A stretch of 64,000 nucleotides of DNA, taken from positions 58,192 through 122,191 of the forward strand of contig DDTQ01000009.1 in NCBI GenBank assembly GCA_002344125.1, given 5' to 3'. The DNA is from Ignavibacteria bacterium UBA2360. Lineage in GTDB: Bacteria; Bacteroidota; Ignavibacteria; Tepidaquicellales; OLB5. How positions within the stretch are numbered: position 1 is the first letter of the stretch; each line of letters starts with the position of its first letter. The position numbers and the translations under genes are program-made. This document shows, piece after piece, positions 1 through 7,651 of the stretch. The notes beneath the pieces were generated by a model. That model did no database searches. It was given only the letters and a program-made list of their open reading frames with translations, and was not told where the DNA came from.

Positions 1-76
1 CTTGAACTACTGGGCCAGTAGCTCTTAGGTGAGTTGGCATCCCGCCGCAGGCGGGAGGGTGGGAGGTTCATAAATT
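1..76 (+). pseudogene. tRNA-Ile-like copy, broken in the T-loop
   Basis: Bases 1-24 are identical to 441-464, which are the flank, acceptor strand and first D-stem strand of the intact tRNA-Ile. A diverged D-loop follows, then the 17-base palindrome TCCCGCCGCAGGCGGGA at 40-56 in place of the anticodon arm, then the variable loop and the T-stem 5' strand. Homology stops after TTCA in the T-loop, and the GIY-YIG reading frame begins a few bases later at 77. No matching 3' half of the tRNA is seen after that gene. The copy may extend upstream of the window. It is not expected to make a functional tRNA. Confidence 0.75.
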
Positions 77-328
77 ATGCATTATATTTACATAATTCAC
101 AGTAAGAAACTCAACAGATTCTATGTTGGTGAAACTTCAGATATTGAAGTCAGGTTAAAAGGTCACAATTCAAATAAAAACAGGTTTACCGGTAAGGTAA
201 ACGACTGGGTTTTGATCTGGAAAACTGAACTTGCTGAGAGAAGATCGGCCTTAGAGCTTGAAAAAAAGATTAAGCATCGGGGAATCAAAAGATTTCTCGA
301 AGATAATAAAATAGTTTTCGTTCTTTAA
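77..328 (+). CDS. GIY-YIG domain endonuclease, single-domain
   Basis: An 83-residue protein that is almost entirely a GIY-YIG nuclease domain (UPF0213/YhbQ-like group). The GIY strand is seen as YIYII near residue 3, the YIG strand as FYVGET near residue 15, the conserved arginine in EVRLKGHN near residue 26, and a glutamate-containing helix follows (ALELEKKIK). No DNA-binding domain is attached. Stand-alone members are common in Bacteroidota; their substrates are mostly unknown. The gene starts inside a tRNA-like sequence and lies 120 bases before an intact tRNA-Ile. A mobile or tRNA-targeting role is therefore plausible, but nothing in the sequence proves it. Confidence 0.85.
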   Translation: MHYIYIIHSKKLNRFYVGETSDIEVRLKGHNSNKNRFTGKVNDWVLIWKTELAERRSALELEKKIKHRGIKRFLEDNKIVFVL

Positions 329-451
329 ATAGTTTTTAGGGTCAATCTTTAAGTAGATCACCCGCCAAATCATCAGGCGCATTAAATTGCTCTATAAAAC
401 AGGCTGTATATAAAGAGTCTTTAAATACAGGTTGTTTCCTCTTGAACTACT

Positions 452-525
452 GGGCCAGTAGCTCAGGTGGTTAGAGCACGCGCCTTATAAGCGCGGGGTG
501 GGAGGTTCAAATCCTCCCTGGCCCA
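452..525 (+). tRNA. tRNA-Ile (anticodon UAU)
   Basis: A 74-base cloverleaf: acceptor GGGCCAG (452-458) with CTGGCCC (518-524), D-arm GCTC/GAGC with a GG-containing loop, anticodon stem CGCGC/GCGCG, loop CTTATAA with anticodon TAT at 486-488, variable loop GGGTG, T-stem GGAGG/CCTCC, loop TTCAAAT, discriminator A. CCA is not encoded. The D-arm and loop context match tRNA-Ile(GAU), differing at position 34. U34 is unusual because most bacteria read AUA with a lysidine-modified CAU tRNA. G at position 48 is also unusual, since C is the norm. It is followed by a hairpin with a T-run and then by degenerate copies of itself. Confidence 0.85.
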
Positions 526-526
526 C

Positions 527-547
527 TTTTTTATTAAAAAAAGTGGT
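527..547 (+). terminator. Hairpin with T-run after tRNA-Ile
   Basis: Following the tRNA discriminator, a C-A-C/T-run and an A-run/G-T-G-G can pair into a stem of about 10 bp around a three-base loop. It could end tRNA transcription. The same inverted repeat links the first and second repeat units (about 600-622) and, imperfectly, the third and fourth. Confidence 0.4.
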
Positions 548-826
548 TAGAGCATCCCGCCGCAGGCGGGAGGGTGGTTGAATCAAATCCTCCCTGGCCC
601 ACTTTTTTATTAAAAAAAGTGGTTAGAGCATCCCGCCGCAGGCGGGAGGGTGGTAGAATCAAATCCACGCTGACCCTTTTAAACAAAAAGTGGTTAGAGC
701 ATCCCGCCGCAGGCGGGAGGGTGGGAGGTTCAAATCCTCCCTGGCCCACTTTTTTATAATAGAAAGTGGTTAGAGCATCCCGCCGCAGGCGGGAGGGTGA
801 GTGATTCAAATCCTTTTTAATCCACT
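543..826 (+). repeat. Tandem array of four tRNA-Ile-derived repeats with palindromic insert
   Basis: Units start at 543, 619, 690 and 766 with spacings of 76, 71 and 76 bases. The first is exactly 76 bases after the equivalent point (467) in tRNA-Ile. Each contains the D-loop/D-stem 3' part GTGGTTAGAGCA, then TCCCGCCGCAGGCGGGA, then variable loop, T-arm and acceptor 3' strand. The acceptor 5' strand is missing. The 17-base palindrome (555-571, 631-647, 702-718, 778-794) is identical in all units and takes the place of the 17-base anticodon arm. The T-arm is intact only in the third unit. Units are joined by an inverted repeat formed by CCACTTTTTT and AAAAAAGTGG. Confidence 0.85.
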
Positions 827-868
827 TTTCGAAGAGTTGAAGTACTTAAGAGATCGAACAAAAGTTTG

Positions 869-882
869 ATGCGAATTCGCAT
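869..882. promoter_or_regulatory. Perfect 14-bp palindrome upstream of tuf
   Basis: ATGCGAATTCGCAT is a perfect dyad 64 bases before the tuf start. It lies between the repeat array and the Shine-Dalgarno-like AGGAGA at 930-935. It could be an operator for the tuf-rpsJ transcript or a chance palindrome. No clear TAnnTTTG promoter was seen beside it. Confidence 0.3.
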
Positions 883-946
883 TAAAATATAAAAGCAAAT
901 AAAACCAAAAAAATAATATAAATCATTTTAGGAGATACAATTAAAA

Positions 947-2182
947 ATGGCTAAAGAAAAATTCGATAGAAGTAAGCCTCACGTGAACATTGGAACGATT
1001 GGTCACGTAGATCATGGTAAGACAACACTTACCGCTGCTATCACAATGGCACTTGCGAAAAAAGGAAAAGCTAAAGTTAGAGCTTTTGATTCAATTGATA
1101 ATGCACCTGAAGAAAAAGCCAGGGGTATTACGATTGCAACAGCTCACGTAGAGTATGAAACCGATAAAAGGCACTATGCTCACGTTGACTGTCCGGGTCA
1201 CGCAGATTATGTTAAGAACATGATCACAGGCGCTGCTCAGATGGACGGCGCTATACTTGTTGTTGCTGCCAATGACGGTGCTATGCCTCAGACAAAAGAG
1301 CACATTCTTTTAGCCAGACAGGTAGGCGTTCCCAGGATCGTTGTATTCCTTAACAAAGTTGATATGATCTATGAACAGGAAAAAACTACCGATGATGCTG
1401 AACTTCTTTTGGAAGTTGTTGAATCAGAATTAAGAGATATATTAAAGAGCTATGAATTCCCCGGTGATGAAATTCCGTTTATCCGCGGAAGCGCTTTAAA
1501 AGCTATGGAAGCTGCCGTAAAAGACGGTTCCACAGCCGAAGAAGTTGATCTTAAATGTATCTATGATCTTATGGATGCTGTTGATAACTACATTCTTGAA
1601 CCGGCCAGAGAGATAGATAAACCGTTCCTGATGTCAGTTGAAGACGTGTTTTCAATCACAGGCCGTGGAACAGTTGCTACAGGCAGGGTTGAAAGAGGAA
1701 AAGTAAAGATGGGTGATGAAGTTGAACTTATCGGTTTAGGTCAGCATAAGAAAACAGTTGTTACAGGCATTGAAATGTTCCAGAAAGAACTTGAAGAAGG
1801 CCTTGCGGGTGATAACCTTGGTATGCTTTTACGCGGTGTTGATAAAAAAGACATCGAAAGAGGTATGGTTATTGCTAAGCCGGGTTCAATTACACCGCAT
1901 AAATCATTCAACTGCCAGATATACGTTCTTTCAAAAGAAGAAGGCGGCCGTCATACACCATTCTTTGGTAACTACAGACCTCAGTTCTATTTCAGAACAA
2001 CTGACGTTACAGGTGTTATGAATCTGCCCGAAGGCGTACAGATGGTAATGCCCGGTGATAACGTTGACAACTTGAAGGTTGATCTTATTACCCCGATCGC
2101 GATGGAAGAAGGATTGAAGTTCGCTATCCGTGAAGGCGGCAGAACAGTAGGCGCAGGTGTTGTAACTAAAATTATTGAATAA
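947..2182 (+). CDS. tuf: Elongation factor Tu
   Basis: EF-Tu delivers aminoacyl-tRNA to the ribosomal A site and hydrolyses GTP. The protein has 411 residues, against 394 in E. coli. The G1 loop GHVDHGKT is at residues 19-26, switch region DNAPEEKARGITI follows, then DCPGHADY near residue 81 and NKVD near 136. Domains 2 and 3 are complete. The extra length is mainly a short insertion in domain 1 after the SALKA motif (around residues 183-195). AGGAGA precedes the ATG by 11 bases. It heads the run tuf-rpsJ-rplC-rplD-rplW. The usual upstream partners fusA, rpsG and rpsL are not in the window; the preceding DNA is the tRNA repeat array. Confidence 0.98.
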   Translation: MAKEKFDRSKPHVNIGTIGHVDHGKTTLTAAITMALAKKGKAKVRAFDSIDNAPEEKARGITIATAHVEYETDKRHYAHVDCPGHADYVKNMITGAAQMDGAILVVAANDGAMPQTKEHILLARQVGVPRIVVFLNKVDMIYEQEKTTDDAELLLEVVESELRDILKSYEFPGDEIPFIRGSALKAMEAAVKDGSTAEEVDLKCIYDLMDAVDNYILEPAREIDKPFLMSVEDVFSITGRGTVATGRVERGKVKMGDEVELIGLGQHKKTVVTGIEMFQKELEEGLAGDNLGMLLRGVDKKDIERGMVIAKPGSITPHKSFNCQIYVLSKEEGGRHTPFFGNYRPQFYFRTTDVTGVMNLPEGVQMVMPGDNVDNLKVDLITPIAMEEGLKFAIREGGRTVGAGVVTKIIE

Positions 2183-2218
2183 TATTAAAGGTCATAATTA
2201 AGGCAGGTATAGAATAAC

Positions 2219-2527
2219 TTGGCAACACAGAAAATAAGGATAAAATTAAAGTCATACGACCACAGGCTTATTGATAAGTGGACAGACAGAATTATTAAGA
2301 CAATTAAATCAACCGGCGGAGTGGTATCGGGTCCGATACCGCTTCCTACCCGGAAGGCTGTTTACACCGTCTTAAGGTCACCGCATGTTGATAAGAAATC
2401 AAGGGAGCAGTTTGAAATAAGATCGCATAAACGCGTTATCGATATCTTAAACTCGAATAAAAAGACCGTTGACGCGCTCACAAAGCTTGATCCTCCCGGC
2501 GGCGTATACATTGAAATTAAAACATAA
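2219..2527 (+). CDS. rpsJ: 30S ribosomal protein S10
   Basis: S10 is part of the 30S head and, as NusE, of antitermination complexes. The 102 residues match full length, with the conserved RIKLKSYDHRLID start and the SGPIPLPTRK loop. The start is TTG, preceded by AGGCAGG about 13 bases upstream. It lies 36 bases after tuf and 21 bases before rplC, so the genes are probably co-transcribed. Confidence 0.97.
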   Translation: MATQKIRIKLKSYDHRLIDKWTDRIIKTIKSTGGVVSGPIPLPTRKAVYTVLRSPHVDKKSREQFEIRSHKRVIDILNSNKKTVDALTKLDPPGGVYIEIKT

Positions 2528-2548
2528 GCAAAGGATATAGATAAACCA

Positions 2549-3175
2549 ATGAAAGGCTTAATAGGAAAAAAACTTGGAATGACCTCGGTTTTTACCGATG
2601 ATGGTTCAAGTGTACCCTGCACTTTGATAGAAGCAGGACCATGCTATGTTACTGCCGTAAAAACCAAAGATAACGATGGTTATACAGCGTTACAGCTTGG
2701 CTTCACAGAAAGAAAAGAAAAGAGACTTGCTGTTCCGCAGGTTAAAAATTTCAAAAAGAAAAATTTACCGCTTCTCAGGTTCATAAAAGAAGTAAGGGAT
2801 TTTGATAATGCCGAAGACTTTAAAGTTGGAGATGTTATAAAAACAGATCTGTTTAAAGAAGGAGATATTGTTAAGGTTACTTCGAAGAGTAAAGGTAAAG
2901 GATTCCAGGGTGTTGTAAAAAGACACGGCTTCGGCGGCGGATCGGTTACTCACGGTCAAAGCGACAGGCTCAGGGCGCCGGGCTCAATTGGCGCGAGTTC
3001 TTATCCTTCAAGAGTATTTAAAGGCCAAAGAATGGCAGGACGTACCGGCGGTGATAAGATCAGCGTTCGTAATTTAAAAATTGTTAAAATTATTCCTGAA
3101 TCGAATTTATTGTTAATAAAGGGAGCAGTACCCGGAGCAATTTCAGGTATTGTTGAAATATACAAGGTGAAATAA
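2549..3175 (+). CDS. rplC: 50S ribosomal protein L3
   Basis: L3 binds 23S rRNA early in 50S assembly. The 208-residue protein has the expected MKGLIGKKLGMTSVF start, the GFQGVVKRHGF segment and the GSIGASS loop that reaches towards the peptidyl-transferase centre. It is intact and sits two bases before rplD. Confidence 0.97.
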   Translation: MKGLIGKKLGMTSVFTDDGSSVPCTLIEAGPCYVTAVKTKDNDGYTALQLGFTERKEKRLAVPQVKNFKKKNLPLLRFIKEVRDFDNAEDFKVGDVIKTDLFKEGDIVKVTSKSKGKGFQGVVKRHGFGGGSVTHGQSDRLRAPGSIGASSYPSRVFKGQRMAGRTGGDKISVRNLKIVKIIPESNLLLIKGAVPGAISGIVEIYKVK

Positions 3176-3177
3176 AG

Positions 3178-3807
3178 ATGCAATTAAACGTATTTAAAAT
3201 AGACGGAACCGAATCCAAAGAAAAGATCGATCTTCCTTCAAATGTTTTTGAAATAGAACCGAACCACCATCTTATCTACCAGGCTGTCAGGACCTATCTT
3301 TCTAACCAGAGACAGGGAACACATAAAGCCAAGGAAAGAAGTGAAGTAAGAGGCGGCGGAAAAAAACCATGGAAGCAAAAAGGCAGGGGTACTGCCAGAG
3401 CCGGTACAACCAGATCACCTGTTTGGGTGGGCGGAGGTACAGTTCATGGGCCAAGACCTCATACCTATAAGCTCGAAATGACTAAAAAATCAGCTCAGCT
3501 TGCAAGGAAGAGTGCACTAAGTTTAAAGGCAAAGAACGGCGAAATTATGGTTGTTGAAGATATCAATTTCGATAAACCAAAAACCAAAGATTTCAGTTCA
3601 ATTCTGAAAAACCTGAATATTGACGGTAAAAAAATACTAATGCTCACTGTTCAGAAAAATGATAACGTTTACCGCTCGGGAAGGAATATTCCTAAAGTGA
3701 ATGTGCTCAATGCTTCAAGCGCCGCTACTTATGACCTGGTGAACAACCAGCTTATACTGATTCAGAAGAGCGCTGTAGATGAGCTATGTAAACCCTTTTT
3801 AAAATAA
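3178..3807 (+). CDS. rplD: 50S ribosomal protein L4
   Basis: L4 lines the exit tunnel. In E. coli it also represses its own S10 operon, which cannot be judged here. The 209 residues include the tunnel-loop signature QKGRGTARAG preceded by RGGGKKPWK near residue 58. The gene follows rplC after two bases and precedes rplW by 28 bases. Confidence 0.97.
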   Translation: MQLNVFKIDGTESKEKIDLPSNVFEIEPNHHLIYQAVRTYLSNQRQGTHKAKERSEVRGGGKKPWKQKGRGTARAGTTRSPVWVGGGTVHGPRPHTYKLEMTKKSAQLARKSALSLKAKNGEIMVVEDINFDKPKTKDFSSILKNLNIDGKKILMLTVQKNDNVYRSGRNIPKVNVLNASSAATYDLVNNQLILIQKSAVDELCKPFLK

Positions 3808-3835
3808 ATTTATTAAGAGAGTATAATAACAGATC

Positions 3836-4135
3836 ATGATCAGAAGTATTTTAATAAAACCTGTCATCACCGAAAAAATGACTCTGCTGCAGGAGCAGAA
3901 AAACCAGTATGCTTTTGAAGTTGATATCAAAGCGACTAAAGTTGATATCAAAAATGCTGTTCAGAATAAATTCAATGTAAAAGTTGAAAGTATCAGAACA
4001 ATTCTTTCAAAAGGTAAACGCAAGTCTCAGTTCACAAGAAGAGGCAGATACGAGGGCTTTAGATCAAACAGAAAAAGAGCTATTGTTACTTTGGCAAAAG
4101 ATAACAAAATCGATCTTTTCGAGTCTAATGCTTAA
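3836..4135 (+). CDS. rplW: 50S ribosomal protein L23
   Basis: L23 sits at the tunnel exit and docks trigger factor and SRP. The 99 residues begin MIRSILIKPVITEKM, typical of the family. This is the last gene of the first S10-operon fragment. In most bacteria rplB follows directly, but here rplB lies 24.6 kb downstream at 28742. Confidence 0.96.
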   Translation: MIRSILIKPVITEKMTLLQEQKNQYAFEVDIKATKVDIKNAVQNKFNVKVESIRTILSKGKRKSQFTRRGRYEGFRSNRKRAIVTLAKDNKIDLFESNA

Positions 4136-4198
4136 GCGGTTGCGCTTATAGCAGCTCTCATTAAAACTTTTTTATAATTTAACCAATCCTAACTGCCT

Positions 4199-5065
4199 AT
4201 GAAAATTGGAAAACAATTTACAAATAGGGAATCCCAATCGATCGATAAGTATCTTCAGGAGATAGGGAAAGTCGAACTCCTTGACGTTGAAGAGGAAATT
4301 GACCTTGCGAAAAAAATAAAGTACGGTGACGATAAAGAGAAACAAAAAGCCTTGGAAAAGCTTACAAAAGCTAATCTGAGGTTTGTTGTTAGTGTTGCCA
4401 AGCAATACCAGAACCAGGGTCTATCTCTTGGTGACTTAATAAACGAAGGAAACCTGGGTCTTATAAAAGCTGCAAAAAGATTTGATGAAACCAGGGGTTT
4501 TAAATTCATATCATACGCCGTTTGGTGGATAAGACAATCTATTCTGCAGGCTCTGGCTGAGCAGTCAAGAATAGTAAGACTGCCGCTCAACAGGGTCGGC
4601 GCATTAAATAAGATCGGGAAAGCTTACAGCACATTAGAGCAGGCATTTGAAAGAGAGCCAAGCGCTGATGAACTGGCTGAACAGCTTGATATGTCTTTAT
4701 ACGAAGTATCTGATACGCTTAAAATTTCAGGAAGACATCTTTCAATTGATGCTCCGTTTGTTCATGGTGAAGACAGCAGACTTGTTGATATTATGCCTAA
4801 CCAGAACCAGCCGCTTCCTGATCATACCCTGATAAATGAATCGCTTAAAATAGAAATACAAAGAGCATTGAATACATTAAGCCCAAGAGAGCGTGATGTA
4901 TTGAAGTTATATTACGGATTAGACCAGGAAAATCCGTTAACCCTTGAAGAAATTGGTGAAAAGTTTAAGCTGACCCGCGAAAGGGTAAGGCAGATAAAAG
5001 AAAAAGCCATAAGAAGGCTTAAACATGCTTCCAAAAGCAAACAATTAAAAACCTACTTAGGCTAA
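4199..5065 (+). CDS. rpoD: RNA polymerase primary sigma factor, short Bacteroidota type
   Basis: A 288-residue sigma-70 protein lacking the long region 1.1 of E. coli RpoD, as in Bacteroidota housekeeping sigma factors. Region 1.2 is near residues 12-45. Regions 2.1-2.4 span about 55-125 and include the core-binding GDLINEGNLGLIKAA and the -10-recognising FKFISYAVWWIRQSI. Region 3 follows, and region 4 includes LTLEEIGEKFKLTRERVRQI near residue 248. It starts 63 bases after rplW and may be co-transcribed with the ribosomal genes. A strong intrinsic terminator follows. Confidence 0.96.
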   Translation: MKIGKQFTNRESQSIDKYLQEIGKVELLDVEEEIDLAKKIKYGDDKEKQKALEKLTKANLRFVVSVAKQYQNQGLSLGDLINEGNLGLIKAAKRFDETRGFKFISYAVWWIRQSILQALAEQSRIVRLPLNRVGALNKIGKAYSTLEQAFEREPSADELAEQLDMSLYEVSDTLKISGRHLSIDAPFVHGEDSRLVDIMPNQNQPLPDHTLINESLKIEIQRALNTLSPRERDVLKLYYGLDQENPLTLEEIGEKFKLTRERVRQIKEKAIRRLKHASKSKQLKTYLG

Positions 5066-5071
5066 GATATT

Positions 5072-5102
5072 AATGCGCCGTACAAGTGCGGCGCATTTTT
5101 AA
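5072..5102 (+). terminator. Intrinsic terminator after rpoD
   Basis: Stem AATGCGCCG / CGGCGCATT around an eight-base loop, followed by a T-run. It starts six bases after the rpoD stop and closes the tuf-to-rpoD unit. Confidence 0.85.
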
Positions 5103-5138
5103 TTGTAAATACCTCTCCATAAAATTATTTAGATCAAT

Positions 5139-6884
5139 ATGAACACAATTTCAAAAGTTAAATATTCTTTATTGTTTATCTTAGCTGCTTTTATTGTAGC
5201 CGGCTGCGGAAAAAAGCAGGATGGCGGCAATATGGTTGCGCTCAACGGCGGAATAAAGGGAGGCGGAATATTTATAGCTAATGAACTCGAAAACATAAGA
5301 AGCCTGGACCCGGTCGGGATTAATGACGTAGTTTCGCACCATGTTTCACATCAGATATATGATGGCTTAATTGATCTTGATACAAATCTGCAGATAGTAC
5401 CCATGCTTTCCAAACGCTGGGAAATTTCACCTGACGGATTGACTTATACTTTCTATCTTAGAAATGACGTAACATTTCACGATAACGCTTGTTTTCCTGA
5501 TGGAAAAGGGAGAAAATTCATAGCTCAGGATGTAGTTTATTCATTCACCAGGGTTTTAGACCCCCGCACAGGAAGTCTTGGTTTTGATTTTTATAAGAAT
5601 TATGTTGAAGGCGCAAAAGAATACAACGAAGAGATAAGCAAAGCAACATCAGAAAAGCGTGAACCAAAATTAATGGAAGTATCCGGTTATAAAGCTCTAA
5701 ATGATTCGACATTTCAGATCAAACTGAAAAAATCGTTTGCTCCGTTCATTTATTATATGTGCCAGGGGTTTGCCTATATCGTTCCTAAAGAAGCAGTGGA
5801 TAAATATGGTAAAGATTATTTCCAAAATCCCGTTGGAACCGGACCGTTTGTATTTCAGAACTGGACGCCTGATCTTGAAATTAACCTGAAAAGGAATCCA
5901 AATTACTGGGATAAGGATGTTCACGGAAATCAGATCCCGTATCTTGAAGGTGTTAAATTCCGATTCATAAAGGACCTATCGCAGCAGCTGTTGGAGTTTA
6001 AGAACGGTAATCTTTATGAATCATACAGAATACCCAACGAATTGTTTAAAACAATTGTGAATGAAGATAAGACCCTGACACCTGAGTATTCACAATTCAC
6101 CGTTCAAAGAAAAACTGCACTTTCAACGCAGTATTACGGTTTCCTCATTACAAGCAAAATATTTTCAGATGTCAGAGTTAGGCAGGCGTTCAACTACGCA
6201 ATAGACCGTGAAAAGATCTTAAAGTATGTACTCAACGGCTCAGCAAATGATCCGGCAGTTTACGGGATGGTTCCCCCGGTAATGCCTAACTATAATGCTA
6301 AACAGGTAAAGGGTTATTCGTTTGATCTTGCAAAAGCAAAGCAGCTAATGATAGAAGCTGGTTATCCGGGAGGCGCGGGATTCCCTGAAGTTACACTCAA
6401 TATAAATGAAGGGGGCGGGAGAAATACACAGATCGCTGAAGCTATTCAGGATATGTTAAGGGAAATAGGAGTTACGGTAAAACTGCAGCTTCTTCAGTTT
6501 GCCCAGCATCTAGATAACATTGATGCAGGCAGAAGTGATTTCTACAGACTGGGCTGGAATGCAGATTACCCTGACCCTGAAACTTTCCTCAATTTGTTCT
6601 ATGGCAAGAATGTTCCTTCAAATCCAAAAGATGTAAGCCCGATAAACAGTTTCCGGTATGTTAATCCCGAATACGACGCCTTATTTGAAAAAGCGATATC
6701 AACAGTTGATATTGCCGAAAGAAACAGGCTTTATGAACAGGCTGAGCAGCTTGCGGTAAATGATGCTGTATGTCTGTTCATTTACTATGATGAAGATTGG
6801 CGTTTGGTGCAATCATTTGTGCGCGGCTTCGCGTTAGACCCTATGCACAGGGTGAATATGAGATTTACCTGGCTCGATAAATAG
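5139..6884 (+). CDS. Peptide ABC transporter substrate-binding lipoprotein (family 5)
   Basis: A 581-residue SBP_bac_5 protein of the OppA/DppA class, which captures oligopeptides or similar ligands outside the inner membrane. Residues 1-23 are a lipoprotein signal ending in the lipobox VAGC with acylated Cys23. The mature domain includes the family features SHHVSHQIYDGL, LSKRWEISPDGLTYTF and VRQAFNYAIDREKI. An NlpC/P60 lipoprotein gene and a DppB-type permease follow. The second permease and ATPases are not nearby, so they must be encoded elsewhere if the transporter is complete. Ligand specificity cannot be told. Confidence 0.93.
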   Translation: MNTISKVKYSLLFILAAFIVAGCGKKQDGGNMVALNGGIKGGGIFIANELENIRSLDPVGINDVVSHHVSHQIYDGLIDLDTNLQIVPMLSKRWEISPDGLTYTFYLRNDVTFHDNACFPDGKGRKFIAQDVVYSFTRVLDPRTGSLGFDFYKNYVEGAKEYNEEISKATSEKREPKLMEVSGYKALNDSTFQIKLKKSFAPFIYYMCQGFAYIVPKEAVDKYGKDYFQNPVGTGPFVFQNWTPDLEINLKRNPNYWDKDVHGNQIPYLEGVKFRFIKDLSQQLLEFKNGNLYESYRIPNELFKTIVNEDKTLTPEYSQFTVQRKTALSTQYYGFLITSKIFSDVRVRQAFNYAIDREKILKYVLNGSANDPAVYGMVPPVMPNYNAKQVKGYSFDLAKAKQLMIEAGYPGGAGFPEVTLNINEGGGRNTQIAEAIQDMLREIGVTVKLQLLQFAQHLDNIDAGRSDFYRLGWNADYPDPETFLNLFYGKNVPSNPKDVSPINSFRYVNPEYDALFEKAISTVDIAERNRLYEQAEQLAVNDAVCLFIYYDEDWRLVQSFVRGFALDPMHRVNMRFTWLDK

Positions 6885-6986
6885 TTTTATATTGTGGGAA
6901 TTATTTATTTTGCTTAATGGTTACATAACATATACTTAATTAGCTTTTTTTGTGTTTAATTAAATTTTTTAAATAATTATATTTAC

Positions 6987-7011
6987 ACTGAAGAAAAAAC
7001 TTCAGTTTTTT
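6987..7011 (+). promoter_or_regulatory. Short hairpin with T-run in the NlpC gene leader
   Basis: ACTGAAG and CTTCAGT form a 7-bp stem around six A residues and run into a T-tract, 35 bases before the TTG start. It resembles an intrinsic terminator. It could end the upstream transcript or attenuate the NlpC gene. The surroundings are very AT-rich. Confidence 0.4.
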
Positions 7012-7045
7012 AAACTAAAAAGAATAAGAAAGGAGTTAAATTTAT

Positions 7046-7648
7046 TTGATTAAAAGACTTTTAGTCCTCGGTATATTTGTATTACCGGTATTTGTGATCG
7101 GGATTACAGGTTGTTCAGCTTCAAACAGCGATGATGAAGTAACAGTAAAGAAAGAGAAGCAAATCACAAAGACAGAACAAGTAGCCAGTGTAACTGGTAT
7201 TCAGAAAAAAAGCTTGATCGAGCAGTCTAATTTAGAGACACTCACAAACATTGTTTCCGAATATTCCAATACTTCTGTTGACCGTGACGCTGTAATGATC
7301 AAGATAATTGAGCTCATTAACACCCCGTATTTATGGGGAGGTACAACAACAAACGGTATTGATTGTTCTGCTTTCTGCCAAAGAGTAATGAAATTTGCCT
7401 TAGGTATTGATATTCCCAGAACGTCAATAATGCAATCAACTGTTGGTGATGAAGTTTCCAGAGAAAGTCTTCAATTCGGAGATCTGGTGTTCTTCAATAC
7501 CATGGGAAGAAGGATCTCACATGTAGGTATTTACCTTGGTGAGGGAGTTTTTGCCCATTCATCTTCAAGCGGCGGCGTTAAAACCAACTCGCTTAATGAA
7601 GAATACTATAATGCGAGATATATTACAGCAAGACGCGTTATAAAATAA
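7046..7648 (+). CDS. NlpC/P60 family cell-wall hydrolase lipoprotein
   Basis: A 200-residue lipoprotein: signal with lipobox ITGC (Cys23), a short linker, then an NlpC/P60 cysteine peptidase domain from about residue 85. The catalytic triad is visible as Cys107 in the DCSAF motif, His159 in SHVGIYLG and His171 in FAHSS. Such enzymes cut D-Glu-meso-DAP bonds in peptidoglycan stem peptides. The start is TTG, with AAGGAG 11 bases upstream. It lies between a peptide-binding protein and a permease (three bases to the next gene), which suggests wall-peptide release coupled to uptake; that is inference. Confidence 0.92.
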   Translation: MIKRLLVLGIFVLPVFVIGITGCSASNSDDEVTVKKEKQITKTEQVASVTGIQKKSLIEQSNLETLTNIVSEYSNTSVDRDAVMIKIIELINTPYLWGGTTTNGIDCSAFCQRVMKFALGIDIPRTSIMQSTVGDEVSRESLQFGDLVFFNTMGRRISHVGIYLGEGVFAHSSSSGGVKTNSLNEEYYNARYITARRVIK

Positions 7649-7651
7649 CGA

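Noticed and set aside
574..759. Plus-strand open frame in the same array
   Set aside because: It is a by-product of the 71-76 base repeats and has no ribosome site or homology.
534..809. Open frame on the minus strand across the repeat array, with GGFEPPT
   Set aside because: This peptide is the well-known false translation of the antisense strand of tRNA T-arms; the frame is made by the tandem tRNA-derived units.
529..830. CRISPR-like array
   Set aside because: Unit length of 71-76 bases, absence of unique spacers, and clear tRNA homology rule out CRISPR.
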